DNA from: Porphyromonadaceae bacterium
GTDB taxonomy: Bacteria; Bacteroidota; Bacteroidia; Bacteroidales; UBA12481
Assembly (NCBI GenBank): GCA_007280905.1
Contig: QYQM01000039.1
Location: forward strand, 1 to 64,000
Length of the DNA: 64,000 bases
Direction of reading: 5' to 3'
How positions within the stretch are numbered: the first letter of the stretch is position 1; each line of letters begins with the position of its first letter. A program made the translations under genes and the position numbers. Shown piece by piece: positions 15,793 through 23,015 of the stretch. A model generated the notes under the pieces. The model saw only the letters and a list, made by a program, of their open reading frames with translations. It was not told where the DNA came from and searched no databases.

Positions 15793-16329
15793 ATGGAATA
15801 CCAGAATAACATCAGCGAAGTAAAACAAGCAGTATTATTGCTCCGCGAACATATTGAAACCATCCGGATCAATCTCGAAATTCTTGAGTTACTGAAGCTG
15901 GACGGTAGGATTAAGGATACCGATAATCAGTATATCCAAATCTCAGAGCTCGATCGTAAAAATCGAAAATCCTTCCATGAATTCGTTCTTGCCGACCTTC
16001 CGGAGCTTATTGAGGCCGATTTGGAGTCCGGTAGCAAGTTGCTAAAAAAGTCCTTTCTGGATTGGGCAGCCGACCTTCATCTCAGCCTCAGCCATCTCGA
16101 CCGCATCATCAAAGATTATATGCATCGTGTTGCTGCGATTGATCAAAGTCTGAAAAAAAACATAAAAGATCTGGAAATCAAGGATAAACGATTCTGGAAA
16201 TTCGTCGATAGGGCAAAAGGTAAAACCAGAATTTTTGAAAGCTTTAAGGAACCCGGAAATGCAATTGGGCTAAATCAGGCTCCGGATCCTGAAGAAAAAA
16301 AAGAAGAGCAGCAACGAAAAGAAGAATAG
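15793..16329 (+). CDS. Hypothetical helical protein with charged tail
   Basis: 178 residues, no recognised family. Heptad-like patterns (EVKQAVLLLREHIETIRINL, then LHLSLSHLDRIIKDYMHRVA) suggest long helices or coiled coil. The C-terminus is an acidic/basic run (DPEEKKEEQQRKEE). No signal peptide or membrane segment. A consensus promoter lies just upstream, supporting a real gene. The last 60 bases overlap, tail to tail, the 3' end of the minus-strand DUF6427 gene, where the lysine/glutamate-rich tail is the antisense of that gene's phenylalanine-rich end. Confidence 0.6.
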   Translation: MEYQNNISEVKQAVLLLREHIETIRINLEILELLKLDGRIKDTDNQYIQISELDRKNRKSFHEFVLADLPELIEADLESGSKLLKKSFLDWAADLHLSLSHLDRIIKDYMHRVAAIDQSLKKNIKDLEIKDKRFWKFVDRAKGKTRIFESFKEPGNAIGLNQAPDPEEKKEEQQRKEE

Positions 16330-17280
16330 ATCCCTCATCCATCCCTTTCCCACTTTTAAAGCCCAGAATGTCATCAGATAACTCACCGGAATGATCAGTA
16401 GCCAGAGTACTTCCACCGAAACGGTTTCCAGGAAAACCGTCATTAATAGGATTGATAAAAATAATAAAAAATTGGCTTGAAACAATTGGCGCGACTGGAT
16501 TTTTGGATTTCGGTATTTCCATGAGGCGATTACGATCCAGATCAGGATTAGCCCGAACCAGGCTGCAATAAAGGGCTCTTTTGAAATAAATACGGGGAAA
16601 ATGGTGTGACGCAATTTGAACCAGGAGAAAAATGTAACAATCTCATAGTTAAGATCTCCCATCAGAAACCAAAAAACCGCCACAAGCAGGGCCGGCACCA
16701 CTATTCCCATCAGGCTAACCAACCAGTGTCGCCAGTTGGTGGTTACCATCAACAGAAGACCTATCAGAATGGCAGGAATAAGAAAACAAAACGGAGGGTA
16801 CAGCAGGATTGCGACTCCCCATGAGAATCCCATAGCAAAAACAATGGAATACCCTGTTTCTTCTTTATACAAATCCAATAGAAAACGGTAACTCAGTATC
16901 ATAAAATATCCCGCCAGCAACGCCGGATGAAATAGAAAAAAATGACCGTTAGAGGTCACCAGTAAAAGGAAAACGAAGGCAATAGCATAAGACCTGCTGC
17001 CCATAAGAAGGTTCTTCATATCGGTTCGTACCAGCAGCCAGGCAGTAAGAACCATTATCAGGCAGGAGGGAATCATCTGAGCCCAGAGGGGCAGGCGGGA
17101 CATACCCGTCCATAAGGGATACAACCAACCATCTGCCGGCTGATAAAAGAATCCGTTGCCATAAATATTACCGGGCTGGAGATTACCCGGAAGAAACCAG
17201 GCAATTACGAACAGGATCAATCCCAGTATCGGGATCATGACTTGGACCGTAAAACTGATCGATCGGATAAACCTAAACAT
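16270..17280 (-). CDS. DUF6427-like polytopic membrane protein
   Basis: 336 residues with about ten hydrophobic segments (for example VQVMIPILGLILFVIAWFLP and FVFLLLVTSNGHFFLFHPAL). I recognise it as the Bacteroidota family DUF6427, which commonly lies beside purD or cell-envelope sugar genes; its function is unknown. It starts 11 bases after the purD stop in the same direction, so they probably form one transcript. Its 3' end overlaps the convergent gene at 15793-16329 by 60 bases. The very C-terminus is a run of Leu and Phe (LFFFSLLLFFFFF). Confidence 0.65.
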   Translation of the reverse strand: MFRFIRSISFTVQVMIPILGLILFVIAWFLPGNLQPGNIYGNGFFYQPADGWLYPLWTGMSRLPLWAQMIPSCLIMVLTAWLLVRTDMKNLLMGSRSYAIAFVFLLLVTSNGHFFLFHPALLAGYFMILSYRFLLDLYKEETGYSIVFAMGFSWGVAILLYPPFCFLIPAILIGLLLMVTTNWRHWLVSLMGIVVPALLVAVFWFLMGDLNYEIVTFFSWFKLRHTIFPVFISKEPFIAAWFGLILIWIVIASWKYRNPKIQSRQLFQANFLLFLSILLMTVFLETVSVEVLWLLIIPVSYLMTFWALKVGKGWMRDLFFFSLLLFFFFFRIRSLI

Positions 17281-17291
17281 AGCGCCCGGGA

Positions 17292-18572
17292 TTACAGATC
17301 AAAACCGATATCCCGGCGATAATACACACCTTCGAAGGTGATACCCTTAGCGGTTTTATATGATTTTTTGAGTGCTTTTTTCCAGGTGGTATCCAGGGAA
17401 GTGAGTGCCAGCACCCGGCCACCGTTGGTAACCATCTGTTTTTCGAGTATGGCAGTCCCGGCGTGAAAAACGATTCCATCAGTATCGGTTTCTAATCCTG
17501 AAATTGGAAATCCTTTTTGATAATCACCGGGATATCCGCCTGAAACCAGCATTACAGTAGTTGCCGATTCACCGGATATCTCAATTTGTTTCCCATTTAA
17601 CCGTCCGTCTGCGGTGGCAATGAAAAGCTCCAGCAAGTCGGATTTGATCCGCGGGATCACCACTTCACTCTCAGGATCACCCAACCTCACATTATATTCG
17701 ATAACAAAAGGTTCGCCTTTAACATTAATCAATCCAAAGAAAATAAACCCCTGATACCTGATACCCGAAACCTGTAACCCCTTAATCGTTGGCTCGATAA
17801 TCCTGGCCTTTACTTTTTCCATAAAGGCCGGGTTTGCAAACGCGACTGGGGAAACAGCTCCCATTCCCCCGGTATTCAATCCAGTATCACGCTCGCCGAT
17901 CCTTTTATAATCTTTTGCTTCCGGCAGTAGTAACCAGGAATCACCGTCGGTGAGGATAAATACGGAAAGCTCGATGCCGTCTAAAAACTCTTCAATCACC
18001 ACCTTTTTTCCTGCCGAGCCAAACTTGCCTGCAAACATTTCCCGGAGTTCGCTAATCGCTTCCTCCGGGTCATTTAAAATGACCACCCCTTTGCCGGCGG
18101 CAAGACCGTCAGCTTTAAGAACGTATGGCGGTTGCATCGACCCGATAAAGGCACTTGCCTCCTCGATGGAATCATTTCCCTTTCCCAATGTAAATGTGCT
18201 ATACCGGGCAGTTGGGATGCCGAACTTTTCCATAAACTGCTTGGCAAAATCCTTGCTTCCTTCCAGCCTGGCCCCTGCTGCAGATGGGCCGATAACTCCC
18301 ACCCAGCGCAGGTCGTCCTGCTCCTTGAAATAATCACTGATTCCTTTTACAAGCGGATCCTCCGGGCCAACCACCACCAGCTTGATCTTTTCGCTCCTCA
18401 CCAATTGCGCCAGAGCAGGAAAATTGTCCATAGCAATCGGCACATTGATCCCGCATAGGGCAGTTCCTGCATTTCCCGGAGCAATAAACAGTTTCGTCAA
18501 TAAGGGGCTCTGTGACAGTTTCCAGGCTATTGCATGTTCCCGTCCACCTGAGCCTATAAGCAATACATTCAT
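17292..18572 (-). CDS. purD: Phosphoribosylamine--glycine ligase
   Basis: 426 residues, the normal PurD length. It joins phosphoribosylamine and glycine with ATP in the second step of purine synthesis, in the cytosol. MNVLLIGSGGREHAIAWKLS is the PurD N-terminus; VVGPEDPLVKGISD, VLKADGLAAGKGVVIL (ATP-grasp glycine loop), GGMGAVSP, GFIFFGLINVKGEPFVIEYN and NVRLGDPESEVVIPRI are all present. All key motifs are intact. A TACCTTTC box lies upstream on the minus strand near 18610. It is followed closely by the DUF6427 gene. Confidence 0.97.
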   Translation of the reverse strand: MNVLLIGSGGREHAIAWKLSQSPLLTKLFIAPGNAGTALCGINVPIAMDNFPALAQLVRSEKIKLVVVGPEDPLVKGISDYFKEQDDLRWVGVIGPSAAGARLEGSKDFAKQFMEKFGIPTARYSTFTLGKGNDSIEEASAFIGSMQPPYVLKADGLAAGKGVVILNDPEEAISELREMFAGKFGSAGKKVVIEEFLDGIELSVFILTDGDSWLLLPEAKDYKRIGERDTGLNTGGMGAVSPVAFANPAFMEKVKARIIEPTIKGLQVSGIRYQGFIFFGLINVKGEPFVIEYNVRLGDPESEVVIPRIKSDLLELFIATADGRLNGKQIEISGESATTVMLVSGGYPGDYQKGFPISGLETDTDGIVFHAGTAILEKQMVTNGGRVLALTSLDTTWKKALKKSYKTAKGITFEGVYYRRDIGFDL

Positions 18573-18638
18573 AGAAGTTCTTCTGGGTTAAATAAGAGGT
18601 GAAAGGTACTAACTTAAATGTGGTTCCTGAGAAGTTCT

Positions 18639-19295
18639 TTACTTCTTTAAAAAGTTTTCATCCAGTGCCAGGAACCTGTATCCCGCTCTGGAATAATGGT
18701 CCAAAACCCTGGGCAACGCGTATTCGAGGTTTTCCCGGGCCTTCGGGTTATCATGAAAAACGATGATACTCCCTGGCCGGGCTTTGGAAACCACATTGTA
18801 CATAACTATCCTGGGTTCCAGTTCTCGGTCATAATCCATGCTGAGTACATCCCACAGGATGATCCGGAAACGGGGCATCAGGATGCGGGCAGCCAATGGT
18901 CGGATTCGACCGTAAGGTGGCCTGAACAAACGGGAATCAATCACCTTCCGGGCTTTATAAATATCCTTCACATAACGTCTTAATCCAGTACGATAACTGT
19001 TCAGATGACTAAAGGTGTGGTTGCCTGCAGCATGCCCGGCGCCGAGAATTTTTGCGTATAACTCCGGATTTCCCCTGACATTCTCTCCGACACAGAAAAA
19101 AGTGGCCTTTGCCCCATATTTCTCCAACTCCTCCAAGATCCACTCAGTCAGCCCCGAAACCGGTCCATCATCGAAAGTAAGATAAAGAACAGGTTCTTCA
19201 ACCGGAATTCTCCAAACCATATTCGATGAAATTTTACGGATCCATCCGGGTGGCTTGACAAACAGCGAAATCCTGAGTTTTGTTCCTAACTTCAT
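18639..19295 (-). CDS. Polysaccharide deacetylase (NodB domain)
   Basis: 218 residues, almost entirely one NodB/CE4 domain. Motif 1 is LTFDDGPVSG (base Asp and metal Asp), motif 2 is HTFSHL (metal His residues), motif 3 is RPPYGR, motif 4 is LWDVLSMDYD, and motif 5 is IIVFHDN with the catalytic His. The enzyme should remove acetyl groups from N-acetylated sugars, in peptidoglycan or an exported glycan. I see no cleavable signal peptide, only a short basic N-terminus. Its start overlaps the stop of the DUF2723 gene by ATGA, so the two are translationally coupled, as is usual for an operon. Confidence 0.9.
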   Translation of the reverse strand: MKLGTKLRISLFVKPPGWIRKISSNMVWRIPVEEPVLYLTFDDGPVSGLTEWILEELEKYGAKATFFCVGENVRGNPELYAKILGAGHAAGNHTFSHLNSYRTGLRRYVKDIYKARKVIDSRLFRPPYGRIRPLAARILMPRFRIILWDVLSMDYDRELEPRIVMYNVVSKARPGSIIVFHDNPKARENLEYALPRVLDHYSRAGYRFLALDENFLKK

Positions 19296-21058
19296 GTGGC
19301 TTTAATTCCCAGTTGTTCAATTAATTTGTTAATCTCCTGCACTAACCCAACCTGGTTGTAGGTCTCAGCCATTCGCCTGATTTCTCCAAGCAGAGTGACA
19401 TTTCGCTGAGCATCATCAGACATCATAGCTCCAAATTTCTTTTCCACACTGATTATATACCTGAGATCCTGGTCAATATCCTTGAGATATCCTCTCAGCA
19501 AAGTATTACCCTTGTCAGTTGCTCCGATCTTGTAATACATTTCGGCCAATCCGGCTGTCAGCACATCATTCGGAAAGTTCTCCGAAGGCAGCAATTCTGT
19601 GACCCGGTCAACAACAGCCCTCGCCGAATCCGGTTTTCCCTCGGCGATCAGGGCATCGGCCAGATCGGCAAACCGCTGGCGGAGTCTGAGTATCAAAGTG
19701 GTCCGAAAAGTATTTGAATCGATAAAAACCGATTTATCATTTATGTTCCCCCATCGAAAGGTATTCATCAGGCGATCATATAAAATCCCGGTACTGATTG
19801 AGCCTGTTAACCCGGATTCATCGGTTTCACGTATCGGTACCAGCCGGTAGGCAAATCCTTCGAGACGGAAATATTGCTGCAATCCCAGGATATTTTCATG
19901 GCCCATTGAAGTAAAATAGATGGGCCGCTCCCAGTTATTATGCGCTATCAGGTCGAGGATCATCAGATCGTTTTTATATAAAGATGAACGGCGCAGTTCC
20001 CATATTATTTCGGGCACTATCAAACCGGCATCTTCCGGGGGAACCGTTCCATTGGCAAGAACTTTCTGACGGTCAACTGCTAACCTGAACTTACGCGTCG
20101 GGATGTAGTTCATTGATCCGCCACCCTGCAAAGGTACCGGATCAGAGAGCCATGCTTTACGCTTCATCTGGTCGATATACCAATCGGCGGCCAGGTAAGG
20201 CAGACAGATCACGCGGACATCGGCACGGATTCCTTCTACCTCCTGAGCATACCAGAGCGGGAAAGTATCATTATCGCCACTTGTAAACAGAATGTCGTTA
20301 GGAGCACAGGAATTCAGATAATTATAAGCAAAATCCCGTGCGATATAACGGTTCGAACGATCATGATCATCCCAGTTCTGGACCACCATCAGTATTGGTA
20401 TTCCCAACGCAAGAGCACTTGTCATCCCGGCGAAGGCCGGAACCCCTATCCTCGAAGCACCTCGCCCTGTCATTCCCGCGAAAGCGGGAACCTCTACCCT
20501 CAACGCTCTAACGCCCAATACCACCCAAAAATCTTTCGGCGACCGTTTGAACTGATAAGTCGCACCGGTTAATCCAAGAAGCAGAGGTAGCAGGAAATAC
20601 TTATTTCTGGATTTATTATTCCGTTCATGATCTGGCAAGGCTTCCTGCGGTCCGAGCCGGGCTTCATCGATAAATCCGATACCGCTGATCCAGTTACCGT
20701 TGCGGATACTTCCCTGACTTTCTGTATCATTACGGTGAGTTTCGCGAATTCCCCAACCCAAACAAACCACAACCACCACAACAAACACAACTAAACCTGA
20801 ATTAAACGGTAACCGGATCAGGTTGACCATTTTTGCAACATGTTCCGGGCCAGAAGCAAAGAAGGTAAAAAACCGGCCCAATAGCATAAACAGCGGAGCT
20901 CCAGGCGGATGCCCCACTTCCAGGCGGTAGGCTGAGGAGATAAATTCCCCGCAATCCCACCAGGATACTGAAGGCTCAAGACACAAGACGTAAGTAATAA
21001 GGGAAGTAAAAAGGACGAAAAGGCCGGCTAAAGGATGAAGAATACGCTGGTTGTTCAT
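19292..21058 (-). CDS. DUF2723 (GT117-like) membrane protein, internally shortened and carrying repeat insert
   Basis: 588 residues, where the family members I know exceed 900. The N-terminus is standard (PSVSWWDCGEFISSAYRLEV, then GHPPGAPLFMLLGRFF). The C-terminal half is also standard (QNWDDHDRSNRYIARDFAYN, GDNDTFPLWYAQEVEGIRAD, WYIDQMKRKAW). Between them, segments appear missing at three joints: after AKMVN (~79), after GIRETHR (~109), and after KDFWVVL (~181). The last joint is filled by a ~32-residue insert with two PAFAGMT units encoded by REP-like DNA. The frame stays open throughout. Family members are predicted membrane mannosyl- or glycosyl-transfer proteins that accept DUF2723 sugar-lipid substrates. 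This copy may be a decayed yet open gene, or an assembly collapse. It overlaps the deacetylase gene. Confidence 0.75.
   Translation of the reverse strand: MNNQRILHPLAGLFVLFTSLITYVLCLEPSVSWWDCGEFISSAYRLEVGHPPGAPLFMLLGRFFTFFASGPEHVAKMVNLIRLPFNSGLVVFVVVVVVCLGWGIRETHRNDTESQGSIRNGNWISGIGFIDEARLGPQEALPDHERNNKSRNKYFLLPLLLGLTGATYQFKRSPKDFWVVLGVRALRVEVPAFAGMTGRGASRIGVPAFAGMTSALALGIPILMVVQNWDDHDRSNRYIARDFAYNYLNSCAPNDILFTSGDNDTFPLWYAQEVEGIRADVRVICLPYLAADWYIDQMKRKAWLSDPVPLQGGGSMNYIPTRKFRLAVDRQKVLANGTVPPEDAGLIVPEIIWELRRSSLYKNDLMILDLIAHNNWERPIYFTSMGHENILGLQQYFRLEGFAYRLVPIRETDESGLTGSISTGILYDRLMNTFRWGNINDKSVFIDSNTFRTTLILRLRQRFADLADALIAEGKPDSARAVVDRVTELLPSENFPNDVLTAGLAEMYYKIGATDKGNTLLRGYLKDIDQDLRYIISVEKKFGAMMSDDAQRNVTLLGEIRRMAETYNQVGLVQEINKLIEQLGIKAT
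20419..20500. repeat. Two REP-like hairpin elements inside the DUF2723 gene
   Basis: Copy A has stem CCGGC-GAAG-GCCGG at 20427-20440. Copy B has stem TTCCCGC-GAAA-GCGGGAA at 20473-20490. Both start TGTCAT and end in GGAACC. On the minus strand both are translated as VPAFAGMT. This GTCATTCCCGC...GCGGGAA type of element is widespread as an intergenic repeat in unrelated bacteria. Confidence 0.85.
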
Positions 21059-21270
21059 TCGCGGAGCTATTAAATAATGAAAACAGCATCCAAATTTAAC
21101 AGTTTTGGGTATCGGTAAAACGAAAAACGAAGGATTAGACGGTGAGAGTTCGATTAGCTGATTTTTCCGGCTTCTCTATCTAAGTTTTCTCGGATCCTAC
21201 AAAAGTGGATAGATAGCTTGTAAAGAAAAAGTAAAATCCAGAATCGCTCAGAGTAAAGATTCTTTTTGGG

Positions 21271-21702
21271 CTAAATATCTTCTCCAATAAAAAAGTACTT
21301 TCTTGGAATATGAATAATTTGGTCTAATAATACTAATGATTCAGCCATTACCCCTTCGAATTCTGGCAGGAAAAGGATATGGCTAAGCCGTTGCTCCCTA
21401 ATTGTCTTAAAGTGATCATCCAAACTTTGGGGAGTTTTGGAAGAATATTTTCTTAATAATGCTTGGTATGACGAAAACGAGACCACCGGAGCATATAAAA
21501 TGTCCACTGACATGAGTCTATCGTGTAAGTAAAGGTCACAGGTATTTGAAATTATTATACCGTTCTTTTTACCAGAACTCATATCCGGAAGTGTTACAAA
21601 TTGCATTTCCCGGAAGCCATCACCCTGAAATACTTCTTTCTGGTCTTTAAGAGCAGTAGTATAAAAGGTTGATTTAGTCTCCAAAGTCTCAATGTACTGC
21701 AT
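21271..21702 (-). CDS. Hypothetical protein with SNTCDL motif; likely longer at the N-terminus
   Basis: 143 residues from the first ATG (21702), but the same frame reads on upstream as ESFKAFLPKYLSPGSDASLY before it, up to an ATT at 21774-21772 that overlaps the stop of the preceding gene (TAATT). I infer a true start there, giving 167 residues, with an ATG start mutated to ATT or a rare ATT start. The core GIIISNTCDLYLHDR resembles a motif seen in small uncharacterised accessory proteins; I can assign no function. It is the last gene of an AT-rich three-gene cassette with 21774-22088 and 22092-22808. Confidence 0.55.
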   Translation of the reverse strand: MQYIETLETKSTFYTTALKDQKEVFQGDGFREMQFVTLPDMSSGKKNGIIISNTCDLYLHDRLMSVDILYAPVVSFSSYQALLRKYSSKTPQSLDDHFKTIREQRLSHILFLPEFEGVMAESLVLLDQIIHIPRKYFFIGEDI

Positions 21703-21773
21703 TAAATCATCATATAGGGATGCATCACTACCTGGAGACAGGTATTTTGGTAAGAAAGCCTTAAAGGACTCAA

Positions 21774-22088
21774 TTAGTCAAGTTCCCAAAAATGGTCTGC
21801 AATAATTTCGGCGATCTCTGGATCAGGTTCGATAGGACAATCCAAGAGAATTTCTGCGAGTTTATTGAAGATTTCAACCTTTTGGTAATCCAAAAGGGAT
21901 CCTGGTAATCCAAGAGGAAAAGTCTGGCTCTCTGTAATCTGGGAAATCTGAGACATGGCTACAGCTTCAGTTTTTGGTGGTTGACTATATCCTGATGGAG
22001 CAATCCCAATGACAGAAGGACCTGCAACTCCAAACGTACCAATAAATGGTAAGACAAGGGTATAGATTTTATACGTAGAGTTTTCCAT
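21774..22088 (-). CDS. Small hypothetical protein of accessory cassette
   Basis: 104 residues, no family recognised. The N-terminal half is uncharged and rich in G, S and P (VLPFIGTFGVAGPSVIGIAP); the C-terminal half is acidic and helical (IFNKLAEILLDCPIEPDPEI) and ends WELD. It starts three bases after the stop of the TIGR04255-type gene, and its stop touches the putative start of the next gene, so the three are one transcript. This tight packing, size and composition would fit an antitoxin or adaptor of the larger protein, but this is only inference. Confidence 0.5.
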   Translation of the reverse strand: MENSTYKIYTLVLPFIGTFGVAGPSVIGIAPSGYSQPPKTEAVAMSQISQITESQTFPLGLPGSLLDYQKVEIFNKLAEILLDCPIEPDPEIAEIIADHFWELD

Positions 22089-22091
22089 CGA

Positions 22092-22808
22092 TTAAAATTC
22101 TGGGTTACGTGCCTTAATAATGCTTTCTCCTATCATCAGGAAAAATCGCTCCTTCTCAAGTTGGTGCCCTTTAAAAATCAGTGCCAAAACATCCTCGGGG
22201 TTGGTAAGTTGTTTGGTACAGCTCGTGTCAATATCCAAAATCCATCCTTTACCAACATTTTCTTTCCCCTTGATTAAGCTTGGTCCTGCAATATAAATTA
22301 TGTGAATAAAGTCCTCCTCTTCAATCTCACATCGAATCTGAGTTGAAACCGCATCGGGCGGATTCCCATTGATCAGGAACTTAACGTCAGCAAGCTCAAG
22401 GAGGTTTTCTTTGAAAAAGTTTACGTACCTTATGCCGATACGATCAAAGTGTTGTATGAATGTCGATTTTGCTACTTTGTGGAAGGCATCTTTTATGATC
22501 ACCCAAAACTGGTCCCACCCAACATAAGGATCTTTGCAAACGAATCCAATCATCCTTGGTCCAACTTGGAAAACAAATCGTGATGCATCAATTCGATATA
22601 TCGGCTGATATTTAAGATTAGGATCATTCTCTCTCAAATACTCAGGAAGTTGGTTTAAAGGTAACGCAACCGGAGTTCCCGTGAACAAGTCCTTGATCTC
22701 GTTATAAATCAATCCAAAAGCCGCACTACTCGGCACACTTGTTTCAAACCGTATCTCGACTATTGCTTCAATGATGGGATCGGTGTCTATTCTCTTTGGT
22801 ATTGGCAT
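22092..22808 (-). CDS. TIGR04255-type protein
   Basis: 238 residues. The protein matches my memory of the sporadically distributed TIGR04255 family: DPIIEAIVEIRFETSVPSSA at the N-terminus, VFQVGPRMIGF, a GWDQFWVIIKDAFHKV helix, HFDRIGIRYVNFF, and a C-terminal helix with KERFFLMIG. The function of the family is unknown; its members appear patchily in genomes, often beside short unknown genes, which suggests an accessory, possibly defensive, role. It is the first gene of a three-gene minus-strand cassette whose base use is more AT-rich than that of its neighbours. No signal peptide or catalytic motif is visible. Confidence 0.65.
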   Translation of the reverse strand: MPIPKRIDTDPIIEAIVEIRFETSVPSSAAFGLIYNEIKDLFTGTPVALPLNQLPEYLRENDPNLKYQPIYRIDASRFVFQVGPRMIGFVCKDPYVGWDQFWVIIKDAFHKVAKSTFIQHFDRIGIRYVNFFKENLLELADVKFLINGNPPDAVSTQIRCEIEEEDFIHIIYIAGPSLIKGKENVGKGWILDIDTSCTKQLTNPEDVLALIFKGHQLEKERFFLMIGESIIKARNPEF

Positions 22809-22843
22809 TGGCGTTCTAGTCCTTTATCGAAAACGTTAACGAT

Positions 22844-22996
22844 ATGCCGGTATTGAAGGATTGCGGAACCGATCACCAATCCACAAGGACCTTCCTGTTG
22901 GCTGATTTCAACAAATATTTGAATGATATGTTACAAAATACAGAGTTGGTATTCTATACTTTTCCAGCAGAGAAATTAAGCATGGAAAGGGTTTAA
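22844..22996 (+). pseudogene. 50-codon open frame, probable gene remnant
   Basis: An ATG frame too short for routine prediction: it begins MPVLKDCGTDHQSTR, continues FLLADFNKYLNDMLQNTELV, and ends PAEKLSMERV before a stop at 22994. The composition is protein-like (amphipathic helix, conserved-looking residues), and the frame stays open 9 codons further upstream to a TAG. It lies between the accessory cassette and the GH2 gene and may be the tail of a gene lost when the cassette arrived. I recognise no family; chance is not excluded. Confidence 0.3.
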
Positions 22997-23015
22997 AAAG
23001 TAACATTTTCAGACA

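Noticed and set aside
20363-20572. Plus-strand open frame across the REP-like elements
   Set aside because: Antisense to the DUF2723 frame, whose two ends match the family; the plus frame is translated repeat.
21703-21780. Programmed frameshift joining the 104-residue and SNTCDL genes
   Set aside because: A -1 shift at CTT GAC TAA would join them, but no slippery heptamer or downstream structure is visible; a stop-start overlap with an ATT start is simpler.
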